Shown here in pieces: positions 48,120 through 60,924 of a stretch of 64,000 bases of DNA. Within the stretch, counting starts at the first letter, position 1. Every line of letters begins with the position of its first letter. Location of the stretch: contig OX465579.1 of assembly GCA_950022655.1 (NCBI GenBank), positions 48,277,950-48,341,949 on the forward strand. Direction: 5' to 3'. The notes below the pieces were generated by a model. It had not been told where the DNA came from. It was given only the letters and a program-made list of their open reading frames with translations, and did not search any database. Origin of the DNA: Alentia gelatinosa (Eukaryota > Annelida > Polychaeta > Phyllodocida > Polynoidae). The position numbers and the translations under genes were made by a program.

Positions 48120-48340
48120 CCCATCAGCTGGTGTCAGTCTCCAGCGAGAAAAACGTCGTCCGCCGTCCGTCTTGTAAAAACCTCTGATCCCCATTGCACA
48201 CTATTGAGCTTGATGAAAGACGGCTCATTTTCACTTAATGGGACTGACATGTCAGCCTTGTCATCGTGAGCTGTCATTCTTGGTTGTCCAACAGCCAATC
48301 CACCAGGCCATCCACCGCAGTCCGCCCATGCCAATTACAC
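48120..48340. promoter_or_regulatory. Possible regulatory element with TALE-type sites
   Basis: Repeat-free segment with the 12-bp palindrome CTGACATGTCAG (48244-48255) and CTGTCA (48271-48276), which match Meis/Pknox- and Irx-type homeodomain sites, and a CAGCCAATCC box near 48292. Confidence 0.25.
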
Positions 48341-51300
48341 ACTACCTTGGTATGCCCATTGTAATTTGTATGTGCATTTATCAGATTTGTATATATACAT
48401 AGATGTTCATGTTTCGATCGACCATACTTAACAGCAGTTAATACTCATCGGTTTTAGTGTGAGAATATATATGTGTAGATATATGTATGTGTATTTATAG
48501 AGAGAGGGAAATATACGACAGCTTTCATTGCTAGTCGGTTTCATTTGCCAAGACCAACCGAGAAAAAGGCAGATGCTAGTGTGTATTCTACACTAGCGAT
48601 GGCATGCAATCCATAGTGCAATCTATATCATATGCAGCAAAACCATAGACAAACTTATCACACGTCCATCACAAACTGCCCATGCTAATCGCAGGTCAAT
48701 GTAAAGGCTCCTCATGTCAACATTGCATGCTAACTTATCGGGAGTCCTACATGTATGCCTAAAACCCGTACGGAATAAATATCTGTAAGGTTCAAGCTTT
48801 CGTCTCACATCACTCTAGTAAGAGATATTTGCACAGAACACGTGTACTTGTATCGTAAACCATAGCCTATATCGATACCCACACTCATAAATGCCACCGT
48901 TTAGCAGGACTATTGTCTTCTGCGTGCATGTGAGCCCCATCAACTCAAAACAAATGCCTAGTCTTTTTACCACTAAGTGACACACTTGCAGCACTCTATA
49001 CGTTTTAACATATACATTTACGCGCCGTCTTCGAAGTGGGGTGGTAATATCACACTGTATTGGGGCCATTAGATCTTTATTGCTTCATATAGTATCATTT
49101 CAATGTGTTTCATCGTCATACCACACTCCTATCTGGATTATTAACTGTATGGGCCAACAGATAAAATGTTTTAATATTCATTGAATAACGATACGGTTCG
49201 ATATTGTCATACTGCATACTGTCAGAGGCAGTTTTATGCTCTGCTAATAGGTTTGGCATAGATTTATGTACCATATCTATTCCAAAGTGCCATACGCATA
49301 TGCAATACCTACTACAATTATGGAAACTGTATTGGCTGACTAAAATGTTCAAACATCATCTAAATTCGAAAATGAGAACGTATGGATACATGTAATGGGT
49401 AAATAACAAATATACGGCTAGAGTGCCATTTTTTTAGTTTAAAATGTCAAGTAAATTGTAAAGTGGGGGTTTAGTGAATTCGTACTGTTGTTCTATGAGC
49501 TGACCTTCACCCTGTGTAGTTGACCTTTCAGGGTAAATTGCTACAGGGCCGCATATAGCTGCAGTGGCGTGTCGGACATAACACTCATGTCTCTCCTCAG
49601 CCTCGCACACCTGCACGTAACAACCCCACCAGGCTGACGTAGGCCATTACGCCATGTTCGTCCTCCCCACCTGCTTAATGGTGGCGTGACCTGCGACCCG
49701 GTGAGCAGTTTGTGAGCACCTCGTTCTCACCCGGAGCTGCTCGACAATCTATGTGGCGTCAAGCGGCCTCAGACACCCCCATAACTACACTGCCTATTCA
49801 GGGCGGGTGGGCGGCTGGGGCGGTTCCCACGTTGGACGCCTGGATGGTCACGTTATTAGGGAATTGATCTCACGGAGGGTAAATGTTTATCTATATCATT
49901 TATGCTAATTGGGTAAATATTACGCATGCATGGGTTAGTTTTGACGCATAATGCCAGATATCCCTGCATACGCGGTTGGTGTATCATGCAGCTGCCATCG
50001 TCCACATACATTGAGACATAAGTTATGTACATCCGAGTGGGGCATGAGCGGGGTTAATTTAGCATAATCAGCAAAATATAAAGTAGTTGTGAATTATACA
50101 TGGCGACAGCCAGCCTGATTCAACAACGTTCCCATTCACGAAATTACCTTCATGAAAACCATCATGCTACTCTCCAAGCTTGGTACCGTGCCGGCTCATC
50201 GCCCTAATGAAACCACTCTGTGCCAATACACCGTCCCCTTTTTCACCAGACATAGACCTATTTAGGTATTTAGCTACATAACCCGCCGCTCGTGCAACGC
50301 CGCCCATGCGTCCAAACCACGCCCACCGGAAGCACGTGACTATGTAGACGCCGCCCATTGGCCGCCAGCTTGGTGGTGCACTCGGGCGCAGACACTGGAG
50401 AGCTGTGCGCATGATCTATTTAGCACCAGGAGATATGGGGGAGAGTGAAGGGATGTAGGGGAGGGAGATGGGCAAATTGCCCCCATTTCCCATGCCACAC
50501 CCCCGACACGGCACATGACGATGTATGCGAACCTGGCGGTGGGCCGCCATCGCTCAAGGTGTGAGAGGACGTCATTGCTCAAGCTGATCGATGGACTGGC
50601 TCATCCACTGGGACTGGCCTCGATAAGGAAAATTAGAAAAGGTGATCCCGACCCCTATCTATCTGCCCCCTACCCCCTCCCAGCCAACTTCCCCAAGTAC
50701 CTCACAAGTAGGGTAATTTCCCTTCGCCACAAACTCTGTGAGATCCATGCAAGGAGCACACTCTGTCCTTATCTGTCACCCTGGAGGTGGACTCCCGTTA
50801 TTAGCCCTGGTCATAAGGCCCCGTCAGCAGACTCGTCCCGTCTCAACCTGCCCACCATCACGCCTGTATATGGGGAGCTGCAGAGCCCGTGAACTAGCGA
50901 CCTTCTCCGAGCTTCTACTATATCTTCTCCAGGGTGCTACAAATCACCAATGCCATCCATCTCCGTGGACGTAAGGGCAGTACTCGCACAGCTGTCACTT
51001 AGGATGTGAGCTATGGTTGGGTTCATTTTTTATAGCTTACTACTTTCTAGACAAATGGTTGGTTATTAAGCCATGATGACAGTAATTCATAACGGAAAGT
51101 GGTGTGTCCTGAATGCCCCCCACCCACCTAAGCTAAGCAAAGCTATACAACTGTTTATAATATTTCGAAAATACTGTTGGCTTTGAGTGGCAGGAATTCG
51201 CACTGATGTCTTGGTCAGCAAAGCGAATAGTCATCTATGAGAAACTGTTTTGTGCATGAGGAATCATAATAAATGATAGTCACCCGGCCCTATTCTTACG

Positions 51301-53094
51301 AGAACACTAGTCTCAGCCATATGCTATATGAACCATATTGATATGCGACTAGACAGTTTCCCTTGACATGGCCCATTATTTTCTTTTATACGGTAATAGT
51401 TTACGGAAATAATGATAAACATGTACACATATTAATACATATTTATATGTGTGTGTACACGTACATGGTGCCAATTGACAAGCCTGGCTAGCAAATCCAA
51501 TCAAATGGTCATGTTATAACTGCCTATATATATTTTCTTTCTCACAGAAATGAGGCTCATCGGTGTGAATCCATCCTAGACATCAACCTTTACCCGCAGT
51601 TTGCCATCAATCATAACTTCTCCTCGTTCCCGGCACTGTGCACTACCGACTGAATTTGAAACTCTGTCAAATGAGGAAACCTGAGAAGCGATCTTGGCGC
51701 GCAGAGAGTCCGTCTATGCAGGCCCGGAGTCAAAACAAGAAACCAAAGATGGAGGATGGTGTCTCTACGGCCGCTTTTAGTCATCTGTCATCAGGCGCTG
51801 CATGAAGCCGACTCATTCATCATCGCCACCGATAAACAAATCCTACCGCTAGCCAGGAAAGTATGGATAGGGTTTCCATGTAGCTACTAACTTCACACCG
51901 AGAATCCAAGCACATGGATTATGTAGTTGTGATTGCTACATTATCAGACTGAGAGCTACATGCTTTTCATAAATCTTTTTTGTGTGTATAGAGTTTCAAT
52001 TTTGAATTGTGTTTTATCATTTCCTCTCATCGAAAGTTAGAACTGCACATGAATTAAAAAAAAGACCAGTGTCCAAAGAATGAATACAGAAAACTCCCCG
52101 ATTCGAGAAACACACGCCGTGGTAACTGTTATATAGCAATACATGTACGCCCCTAAGTCGAGGTGACTTGGATGGTGCGTGCGAACACTGTCTCTCAAAC
52201 ACTGGTCCAAACAATGCCCGGCACGGTATACAGCCCGTTCCCTCAGACCAGCTCCCCAGCCCCAACTCACAGCTTCCTTCTATTAGCGCTGACATCCTTT
52301 ATACGCCCGGAGGCTGGGGCCTTGGAGGGGGGAGTTGGAGGGTGGGTCACGCGAGACTTGAATGTGGGTCAGCCGGGTGGTCAGGATGAAACAGAGGGTG
52401 TGACCTCATCGGTCATTGTGGTGACACCTGGTGCCCTGTGGGGATTAGCAGTGTATTACCTGACTGCCCAGCAGAGGATAAGCGTTGATCCAGAGGGGTT
52501 GCCCTGTCTGCCCACCTCCGAGCTACTCATAGTACGAGAGATTCCCAGGATACATCCCTCCATTCTGGTTTGTGGTCTCCTTAAGACTTGAGGAGGAGTG
52601 GGGGAAAGGCGCAGGTGTGACCTAATTAGACACCCCCGACCCTCCCACGATGAGTTGTGACTATTAATTGCATCAGCCAACTCAACCCCCTTTAGTGTTG
52701 ATGATAGTCTCCGTAACAGAGCTTTAGTTTCTTTACCTACACTTTCTGGTGGTCTAATCTGCTTGGAGAATGTAACGGATAATTCTATTTGAAGGGTCGT
52801 TCAGCGATACACACACAAAAAAACTAGTCTTCTGCGGAATGAAATGCGTCAACGCGGGTGGCCCAATGTTTTCCTAAACATTGATCCCAACCAATTATGT
52901 ACCTTTAAACTAAATGCTTGGTTCTGCAGGCAATGAACAGCTCTTCGTTCTAAATAAAGCATCAACCAGGCACTGCAGGCCGGGTTGCTCCCCATCCGCA
53001 GGCAATAGTCTCATTTAAGCATCATGCCAATGCTTACCGTAAGACCCCCAAGTGGTGGAATGCCAGGTGGGCCGGCGGGAAGCAGCCTTTACCT
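48341..53094. other. Non-coding stretch
   Basis: Hairpin GCTAGTGT/ACACTAGC at 48575-48597, and TGACCTT half-sites at 49500-49530. GAGCTGCTC is at 49734. AT-rich microsatellite-like DNA lies near 48440-48500 and 51410-51470. The 142-codon frame at 52163-52588 is unrecognised. Confidence 0.4.
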
Positions 53095-53190
53095 GCCCCA
53101 ATTAGCCGGTATTAATCAGGCGTGATGCTGATTAATTAGGTGGCAGATGGCGCCACTTGCCCTCTGACCTTAGCCGGTGGGACGATAATG
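53095..53190. promoter_or_regulatory. Palindromic paired homeodomain sites
   Basis: ATTAATCAG (53111-53119) and CTGATTAAT (53128-53136) form a perfect 9-bp inverted repeat with an 8-bp spacer. AATTAG cores, an E-box-like CAGATG, a CAGATGGCGCC matching the CTCF core, and a second TTAGCCGG word surround it. This suggests a compact enhancer or insulator; no conservation data are available. Confidence 0.35.
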
Positions 53191-53596
53191 CCAAGGATCA
53201 ACCCGGAATTGGCCAGACATGTCGACCTATATTCGTGTTATTATGGAATTCTCACCTGCGACGAATACAATATTAAATGAAATCTTCATTTATCATTATC
53301 TGATAAAAATGATATATAGCTGTGTATGAATTGCCAAATGTGTAGTAAATTTGTGTATTTTTTCGTTCACTTGGAAAAAATCCCGATAGTGGAATTTCCA
53401 GTGTTGGAAAAAATGTGTAGTAAAGCCAATGTTCAAATGCTTACGTGATAGTGCCCATGATTTACGTTTTGCAAGCTGCACTTTTCAAATAACTTTGTGG
53501 TGTTTTGTAAAATTCTTTCGTTCGCTCTCTCCTTCCCTTGGATAACAGTGTTGGTGTTGTCTTTCTGTTTTTATTTGGTGAGTTCCAAGACCCCGG

Positions 53597-53842
53597 ATGA
53601 CACCATCCGGTCATCTTTTGTCACTAATTACTGATACTCATATCAGCTATGACCTGAATACTTTTACATACAGACGGTGGAACCATGAGAGCTATTGCTT
53701 CAGGAATGAATGGTGTGGGATGACACCATCCGGTCATCTTTTGTCACTAATTACTGACACTCATATCAGCTATGACCTGAATACTTTTACATACAGACGG
53801 TGGAACCATGAGAGCGATTGCTTCAGGAATGAATGGTGCGGG
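53597..53842 (+). repeat. 123-bp tandem duplication, in frame
   Basis: Two adjacent copies (53597-53719 and 53720-53842) differ at only three positions, so the duplication is recent. The unit is 41 codons long and one plus frame is open through both copies, each beginning MTPSGHLLSLITDTHISYDL. A minus frame is also open over copy 2. No domain is recognised; the open frame alone does not show coding. Confidence 0.95.
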
Positions 53843-56800
53843 ATAAGTGCGTCTTTCGGGATCCAGATCCCTGGCATCACTCATGGGCGTGGCTGACAGA
53901 GAACTCGCCCCACCCTCCCCTGGTGGGCAGGTGCACATATTGTTGCCTCACCTGGGGGAGCGACACCCCGACCTCCACCATCCCCCATAACGCTATTGTG
54001 TGTTAGTGAACGGTTCATTGCTTTTTTCCGTGAACAATCAAACGTCTGATTTCAACTGGAGGAGTTCTTGTCTAGCTCATAGAAACGACTCAAGTTAGCA
54101 GCTGCAGGTAGTGTCCTGTGGCCAGGCTAAATGGGTTACATTATCTGAGCAGCTCGTGCCTTCAATGAACTGCTCATGGGTGTAAATCGCTTGTTCTTCA
54201 TATAGGTACATTTCTGAGCATGATTCCGTCAAGACATAAAACACTCACATCTTATTGAATATTACTCAAACACGCTCAGTGGGAGGAAGGACAGTTTCAG
54301 CAAGCATGATTCTATATATACTGCATGAACTTTAATTATGGTTAATTTTTGTTCCCGGTTATGTAAATCTATAATTCGAAATATCAAAAGGTTTTGCCTA
54401 TAATGGTAATATTTACCAAGACCAGGGAGGTCAGATAGGGGTAAAACAATATCAATTTTTTAATCTACTGTCTGAGGGTGATCGGGAATTCGTGGAAAAT
54501 ATGTTGGAGTTGGACAGGGCGTCCGTGGGGAGCTTTAACTTATTGTTCCATTGGTTCGAATAAGGTTCAATTAACATTATTTTTAACATTAATTTTCTAA
54601 ACTAAACAGAAAAAGTGAATCCTCATGGAAAAGTGGTACGCTGCCATCTCTGCACAAATCATACAGACGTATTATAGAAAAACATACTACAGTTTTCTCA
54701 GTAGGATTCAGAGTATTTTAACAGCTCTACATGTGCCTATGTGTCTGAAGTCCTTCCCAGTACAGAAAGGATTTCTCAGGAACAAGAATTACCAAACTGG
54801 GCCAGTTATAACTCCATTTTCAGCCAACTCCAAGCAAGCAAAAATCTTGTTTTGACTACTACTCTCTCCAACCATTCCCGTCAGGCGTGCGATACATTAT
54901 GGGAGAGTTCCGGGCTGACAGGTGGTCTCTCCGGGGAGGTGAATGACTGCAAAGCTGAGTCCTGATCGTAGAGGGAGGGGAGGAGGGGTGGCGGATTTAT
55001 ACAAAGATCACAACATTGAAGTCTGCCGCCGCCTCTCTCAATCTTCATCTGGTCGGACAAATGCACTGTTGGAGAGATTAAATCACGACTAGGACTCCCG
55101 ACAGGCACGGATGCATCGATCTATGGGTGACAATAGGGGCAGTCAGGCAGGGACTTTCCTTTATGTACTATCTGTCTCTCTGTAATGTTGATACCTCTAG
55201 AGTTGCGTGAATAATTAATCTGAACGGGCTCGTCTGCAATGTGGGCCATCTCTATCCTGTGCGTATCCACACATAATTCCCCAAAACACACCGCCAATTG
55301 ATATTGGATGATGAGCATGAACAGGCCAGATGGGTAGGCTTCGCCTTATAATTCACCGCGTATATCTGACTTGTCAATATATATGCTGTTGAACAAAAAA
55401 AACAAAGACTGTTCTCTAAGGGAATACCATGGGAAGTACACGTCCATAAGATGAGCCACTCCAAGCACAGATCTGCATGAGCTATGTTAGTAAAAGAATA
55501 TATCTTGCTAGTAATTTCTATGGTCGCCATTAATCAGCCCGATGGATAGCTTCCCGTATGACATTACTGACTATCTCAGGAGGAAATATTGTCGGAAGCT
55601 GCACAAGAAAGCCATAAATCAAGCCCACTCTTGGTATAGCACATGTTCTTTTTTATTCCATATTATTTTTAATCTGAGAAAGTGTCTGACAAGCTTTGGA
55701 TGTGGGAGGGAGGCGGAAGTAACCTGGCATTCCATCACAGTTGTCGGGGGACTGGCTGGGCCTCCTCTTTCTCCTGTTCCCACTTAGCAGTGCAGTGCCG
55801 TGACTACGTTCTGATGAGGATGCACTGAGCCACCTGCTGCCGTTGCCATAGTGATCCCATCATTACCGTCTACCTGCAGCAATAGCAGCATGCAGCTCCC
55901 ACGCCCTAAATACCCCCACGCCCCAAATTCACCCCCATCCGAGATAGCCCCCGCATCACCACCCCTGATGGGCCTTGAAGGGGCCTATTCCACACGCTGA
56001 GGTCAGGTTCGCATGCCCTCCCTGGTCTCACTACCTGACTTTAATATCGAGCCCTCCCACAACACCTACCCCAACCTACCTTCAGCTGAAATCCAACAAG
56101 GATCGAAACTTAGGGCGATCAGCTTTGCCGCACCTGTCCGGGAGCGCTAAGTAGGGCTGGTTTATTTTGGCGCCTGCTGCGTTTGGTCAACGGATTCCTC
56201 TGCATAATCCGCGCTGGGGTTATGAAATGACTGTGTGTGACTTTTCGATCAAAGCCGCACTATGTCTGCTGATATTGATTCCATCATGAAATAGCAAGCA
56301 TTTCGAATCCTCGACCAAATATGGAGTATCGGGTCTATTCCAGTTCAAGTGTCCCAACCGGTTAGGACATTTCATATCAAAAGGTGGTTTTGTGTTTTCT
56401 TTGCAACCCATATTTGGAATTGAGAATGTGCATTGTAAAGGTGTCATGAATACCATGCATTTGTGGCTATGACCTGTCATATTTACCCCACTTGATCTAA
56501 ATCTAGACACACAATCTATTTAAGGAATGAAGGATGTTGTTTCACTCGTTCTAAAAGGCGTTGTTGCGCTCGCATAAAACAGATTAAAGATAACTCTCTC
56601 TCCCAACACACGCACGTGCACCAGTTCATGCCCCAATGAGCTGCTCCTTGTTCCAACTAATGAAAATGAATTACAGACATCCGTACAGGATGTGCTGCTT
56701 TGGGGAGAGGGAGAAGGCGAAAAAAAGAAGGCGGGCATGTGATGCATCAGTTCTGCGAAGCTCGTAGCAGCTCACCCTGCGCCGAGTGGCTCCTTACCTG

Positions 56801-56999
56801 GGGACGCATAATTAGGTCACAGTGTGAGTGCCTCTCACTTCACAAAACAACTAGATGAGGGGGAGGGAGTCACGCAAAGTGAGCCAACAACTATTATACA
56901 CAAGGAAACGATATAGGTCACTATTCCATCTGACTCGATGGAGAATCCTGTAAGTGCTCCTGCGTCCTCGATACTACTCGGAAGGAATTCGCATTAATG
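53843..56999. other. Non-coding stretch
   Basis: A composite CCCCCAG/GTGAGG point is at 53949-53960 (minus), a weak recursive-site candidate. An inverted pair, GAGCAGCTC (54147) and GAACTGCTC (54167), and GAGCTGCTC at 56638 are present. A minus CCAG/GTAAGG donor-like point lies near 56795. No gene is recognised. Confidence 0.4.
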
Positions 57000-57250
57000 A
57001 GGGAAATAGGCCTCACACCCAGGCAACTATGAACCTATGTACAGAGCCTGATTAGGAGACGCGTGATTGCTAATATGAATGTGTCTTCATTAATAGCAAG
57101 GACAGCAGCACCAGTGCTAGGCCCTATTAAAAGCACGTGCGCCCAATTATATAATTTGCCGCGACATAGCGGATCCTGGTTGGGACATGTATTAATTACA
57201 GCTCTCGTTGTGATACCGCTCCGTGCCCTAAATAATGTCAGGCGTGTGTG
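57000..57250. promoter_or_regulatory. Possible conserved non-coding element
   Basis: Repeat-free stretch with a CACGTG (57135), CATTAAT, CCTATTAAAAG, CCCAATTATATAATTT and TATTAATTAC cores. It is open in one plus frame (57063-57251), but with a GTG start and no known domain. The composition fits a homeodomain-rich enhancer. Confidence 0.25.
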
Positions 57251-60200
57251 GTGATGTTATGTCTGCCCGGAACAGTTCAACACCTGGAGGACGAGTAGCT
57301 CGTTAGATGATGACGTGAATCCCACCGCAGTGAGTCAGTTGGGACAGGTCTTGACTCGGGAAGCATTTCTTAGAGTGAGCTGACATTTAAGACATGCTCG
57401 GCAGTACAGAAATATCTCACAGCTAGGTACCTGGCATCCCTAAAGATCCGGCATCAAAATCGGGTTCTTCATAATCTCTGACGTTATAACCAGTCTCCAA
57501 AAGGTTACACAGCTGAAACACATAGTTCAAATATGTGTGATTATTACTCAGTTGTCACAACGAAATACATGTATATGTGAGCCTTTATTTAGATAGAATG
57601 ATCATACAATAATATTCATTATCATCACAAAATGTGAAACAATAATGGCACACCAAAGGCGTTTTTATCTTACATATTATCATTGTAAATTCCCATTCCC
57701 ATCCAAATATATTGATGAAATCTATCATTGATTGGTCAAATTTAGTCAGTATTCACGCAGGTTTGTAACTCAGGAGTGTCCCCCACTATGTTGGATTTTA
57801 TTGATAATAGTGAAGTCACTTTGACCAATGGATATTCAGAGTAATGGTATAAAGAATCCGTTATCATGAAGGGACCATGGCATATTGGATACACAATGAG
57901 TCTTGTGTGGCAGTGTTTTTACCTCCCAATGGACCCACCCTCTACGAGGGCGTCAGGCTGGCGACCTGGCCGGCTGTATGAAGGACACGCCAGCTAGCCG
58001 TAATTAGTTTGGTCAGAGCTCCTGGAGGAAACCGGAGGCCCCGCCCTCCCTGGAGGAGGTGTCAGAGGTGAGCGCCGGGAAGCCTTGACATGACACCCAA
58101 TGACCGCTGCTTGATTGGTCAATCAAACCTGCAACACTCACCAGGCTTCTACACCCACCCCCTAACCTCCACTTCTCAACTACCCCCTGGTCACCCCCAT
58201 GGACAAACACACGCAGGGATTTCACCCATGGCAAATGACGCCGATCTGTGGCGTGCTCAAGGTGGCCATTCCCCGCCTTACAACCTACCCCACCAACGAC
58301 CTTCCCAAGTTCGTGCCATGAAATGTGGTTTTCTGTCGTCGGCGACCTTCGCAAACTCAGCCATTTATACGCGGGCACCGGAGGAATTGCCTCTTACCAC
58401 GCACTGGCCATAATCTACACCGCCTGGCCACGCGCCGGCCCGGCTGGACACTTCTCACGGGTCGGAGCGGTCACTAGTCAGTCCACGGTCAGTTTAAAGG
58501 TCACGTCCCCGCCAAAATCACACAGGATGTCAAGTAATGGCTAGGTGCTGACCCCTAACGATGAAAACGGTGTACTTCCGGTGGTAAAATGGTGCTAGGT
58601 GTAGCAAGACGCACGTTGGACGCTGGGGAGGCTGTAGCAGAGAATGTGGGGGGAGAGTGGGCGTCAGGTCTCAAGGCCGGTTGTGACCAGTGACCACTGT
58701 GAGGGATTGCGAAGAGTGTGACCTCACAATGGAACACCCAGGGACACTAACTTGACTAAGTGCTGCAAGAAATAGAAATGTCCTTCCTCCCGATGGACCA
58801 ATTCATCACAAATCGTTAAAATGGACTTCTACTTTTAGAATGAAGCACTGTTGTGAAGCGATGCTTAACATATAACGTTGAGACATGTCAGCGCTAGACT
58901 TGGCAAGTTTTCAGTGAGGATGGTAACTTTAAGTAGGACCATAAACCAGTGTTATTGTATTCATCATTTAAATCAACTTTCTCTGCAAAAGACAACTTGG
59001 ACAGAATGGGAATGTCTATATATAAATGCTAATCTAGTTGGCTATTTCTCCACAAACTAAATCCTGTTATTCGAATTATATGTATCCTGTTATGAAAGGG
59101 ATTTGTTAAAATATATCGCGATCCCTTTAAACAGCCTGCACAGAAGTAATTTTCAATAGTTTCCTGTGCTTTAAAGCCGCAAAATAACGACTCGTTTGGC
59201 GGTGTTTTATACCATTAGCCTCTTGGACCGAGTGAGAGCTGGTAGTGTGGTTGTAAATATTGCTGGACCCAGCTGTCCCTGGCCTTTATGCGTGGTCTGG
59301 CATTCAATAAGTGGCGCCTATTGTGATGGATGCATAATTCTCTGGGGTATGAGAACAGCAGCTGACCAATAAAGGAAATTTACATGAACTGTATTAATGT
59401 ATGCACAAAGCCAGTGCTATTAACTCATTTCCCACCGACAGGTAGTGAAAATTATTCATACGATCAATTCCTCGGCCTGCAGACCACCACAGTTCTCTGC
59501 CCTGGATACCACAACGCAACCCATGTCAGACTTACATAGCATATATTTATTGAATTTGTTTTTCTTCCTTCTTTTGCCAGTTAAAGTGGGTCATGATTCT
59601 GCTTAACGAATTGAATAATGGCCGTCAGGTGTGGGATGCCATGTTTTAGCACATGTCTATGTGACCCCCTCCCCCGCCCCACACCTCATCTCATTCTATC
59701 ATAGACTAAAAGCTTTACTACACAACATGCCTACCGGAATCGGCGCTGTATTCCCCTCGTGGCAGCATGTCTCAACATCCGCTCATAATCCAGCGACAAA
59801 ACAAAAGTGAATGCAGTTGGCAGCTGCACAGCGCCGTAGGGTGTTTATTTGCTCTGTCAGTCCCCTTTTAGAATGTAAATGTTGAAGATATCCAATTAGA
59901 GCGCCCATTATAGAGGGAAGTCCTGGAGCGCGACTAGGCCCAGGGGTTCTGACGCCTGAGGCAACGGTAGCTCGATGAGGTACCTGATACAATGCTAAAC
60001 ACTATGGTCCGCATCATTATTGCGATTTAGGAATTTTGACATGGATCAATCTTAGATAGAAAATATGCCTGTGGAAGGCTGACAGCCCTACATTTATTCT
60101 GTTTTACATTTCTAAGTGCAACTTTTCTGACGTGAATATATAATGGCAATGATTAGAACGTTAATCTCCGAGCTGCAAAGTGTCTGCATGACAATCTGTG

Positions 60201-60834
60201 TCCTCTGAATTCGGTATACTAAGTAATTAACACATGCTCACGTCTTTCACTAGATCGCATTTACTCACAACTGATAGTTGACTAATAACTACACCTGCTT
60301 CCCTTGCTACATGAATATTATTGCGATTAATCATTCTTTCGAACTCTTGCAGGGAGAACATTAAAGTTCATGGCGTGGTCACGGCGTGCTTTATCGTCTA
60401 GTAACATACGTAAATATCACCATATAGGGTAGCGAGTTGTGTCTGCTTCAGCGACCCTCACTTGTTGGTGGTGTGAGCCAGCAGTGTGGAATCTGTTGTT
60501 ATAAAAGGGTGTTTTGTTAGGTTCGGCCTGGTGAAAGGATTGATACGCTCAGAGGACAAAGGCTATACAACCCTGCTGGCCTGACACACTAGCCAGCTGG
60601 TGTTCTGTCGCGAGTCGCAAGCCCGCCGCCGAGCACAAGGCCCGAGCCACAAGCATCTAGCATGTGTTTGTGACACGCATCCCGACGCCCGGGTCAACTA
60701 TATGGGTCAGGGTGCAGCAGACGACAAATAACTGTCACGTGTTCCTCATCATAGAGAACTATCAATGACGATGAACCGCCACCAAGATTTTCTACCTGCG
60801 ACTAAGTGCTTTTTTTTCCACTTGGCAGCTAGGG
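57251..60834. other. Non-coding stretch
   Basis: GC-rich frames at 58010-58540 overlap on both strands without a clear winner. A TATA box, TTATAAAAGGG, is at 60499-60509, but no initiator or first exon can be placed. The rest is AT-rich and featureless. Confidence 0.4.
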
Positions 60835-60900
60835 GGATATTCAAACCCAGAGCCTCTTGCATACGGCAACGTCGTCAACACCGATCAATGCTCCACTAGA
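60835..60900 (-). mobile_element. tRNA-derived SINE head
   Basis: On the minus strand a degenerate A-box region (TAGTGGAGCATTGATCGG, within 60879-60898) is followed 31 nt later by a good B-box, GGTTTGAATATCC (60835-60847), preceded by GCAAGAGGC as in many tRNA-like SINEs. It shares GTGGAGCA with the 12.3 kb copy. Confidence 0.45.
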
Positions 60901-60903
60901 AAC

Positions 60904-60924
60904 TCAGAATTATAATAATTCTGA
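60904..60924. other. Perfect 21-bp palindrome
   Basis: TCAGAATTAT, a central A, then ATAATTCTGA, beside the SINE head. It may be a small hairpin or part of the insertion site. Confidence 0.85.

Larger units (their letters stand above)
556..56646. repeat. Dispersed palindromic word GAGCWGCTC (17 sites)
   Basis: Exact GAGCAGCTC or GAGCTGCTC starts at 556, 8161, 9484, 9525, 11754, 11775, 11946, 13746, 13779, 16536, 17791, 20420, 26891, 32290, 49734, 54147 and 56638. The word is a perfect inverted repeat, GAGC-N-GCTC, and many copies extend to TGAGC-N-GCTCA. About 0.5 copies are expected in 64 kb of random sequence. One-mismatch forms cluster near several copies (9474, 21723-21745, 22411, 32281, 49702, 54167). 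Many sites are paired 10 to 45 bp apart. It may be the decayed unit of a minisatellite family or a dimeric protein-binding site. Confidence 0.85.

Noticed and set aside
53945..53970. Minus-strand CCCCCAG/GTGAGG as a recursive splice site
   Set aside because: The donor is weaker than GTRAGT and there is no clear branch point; kept only as a weak possibility.
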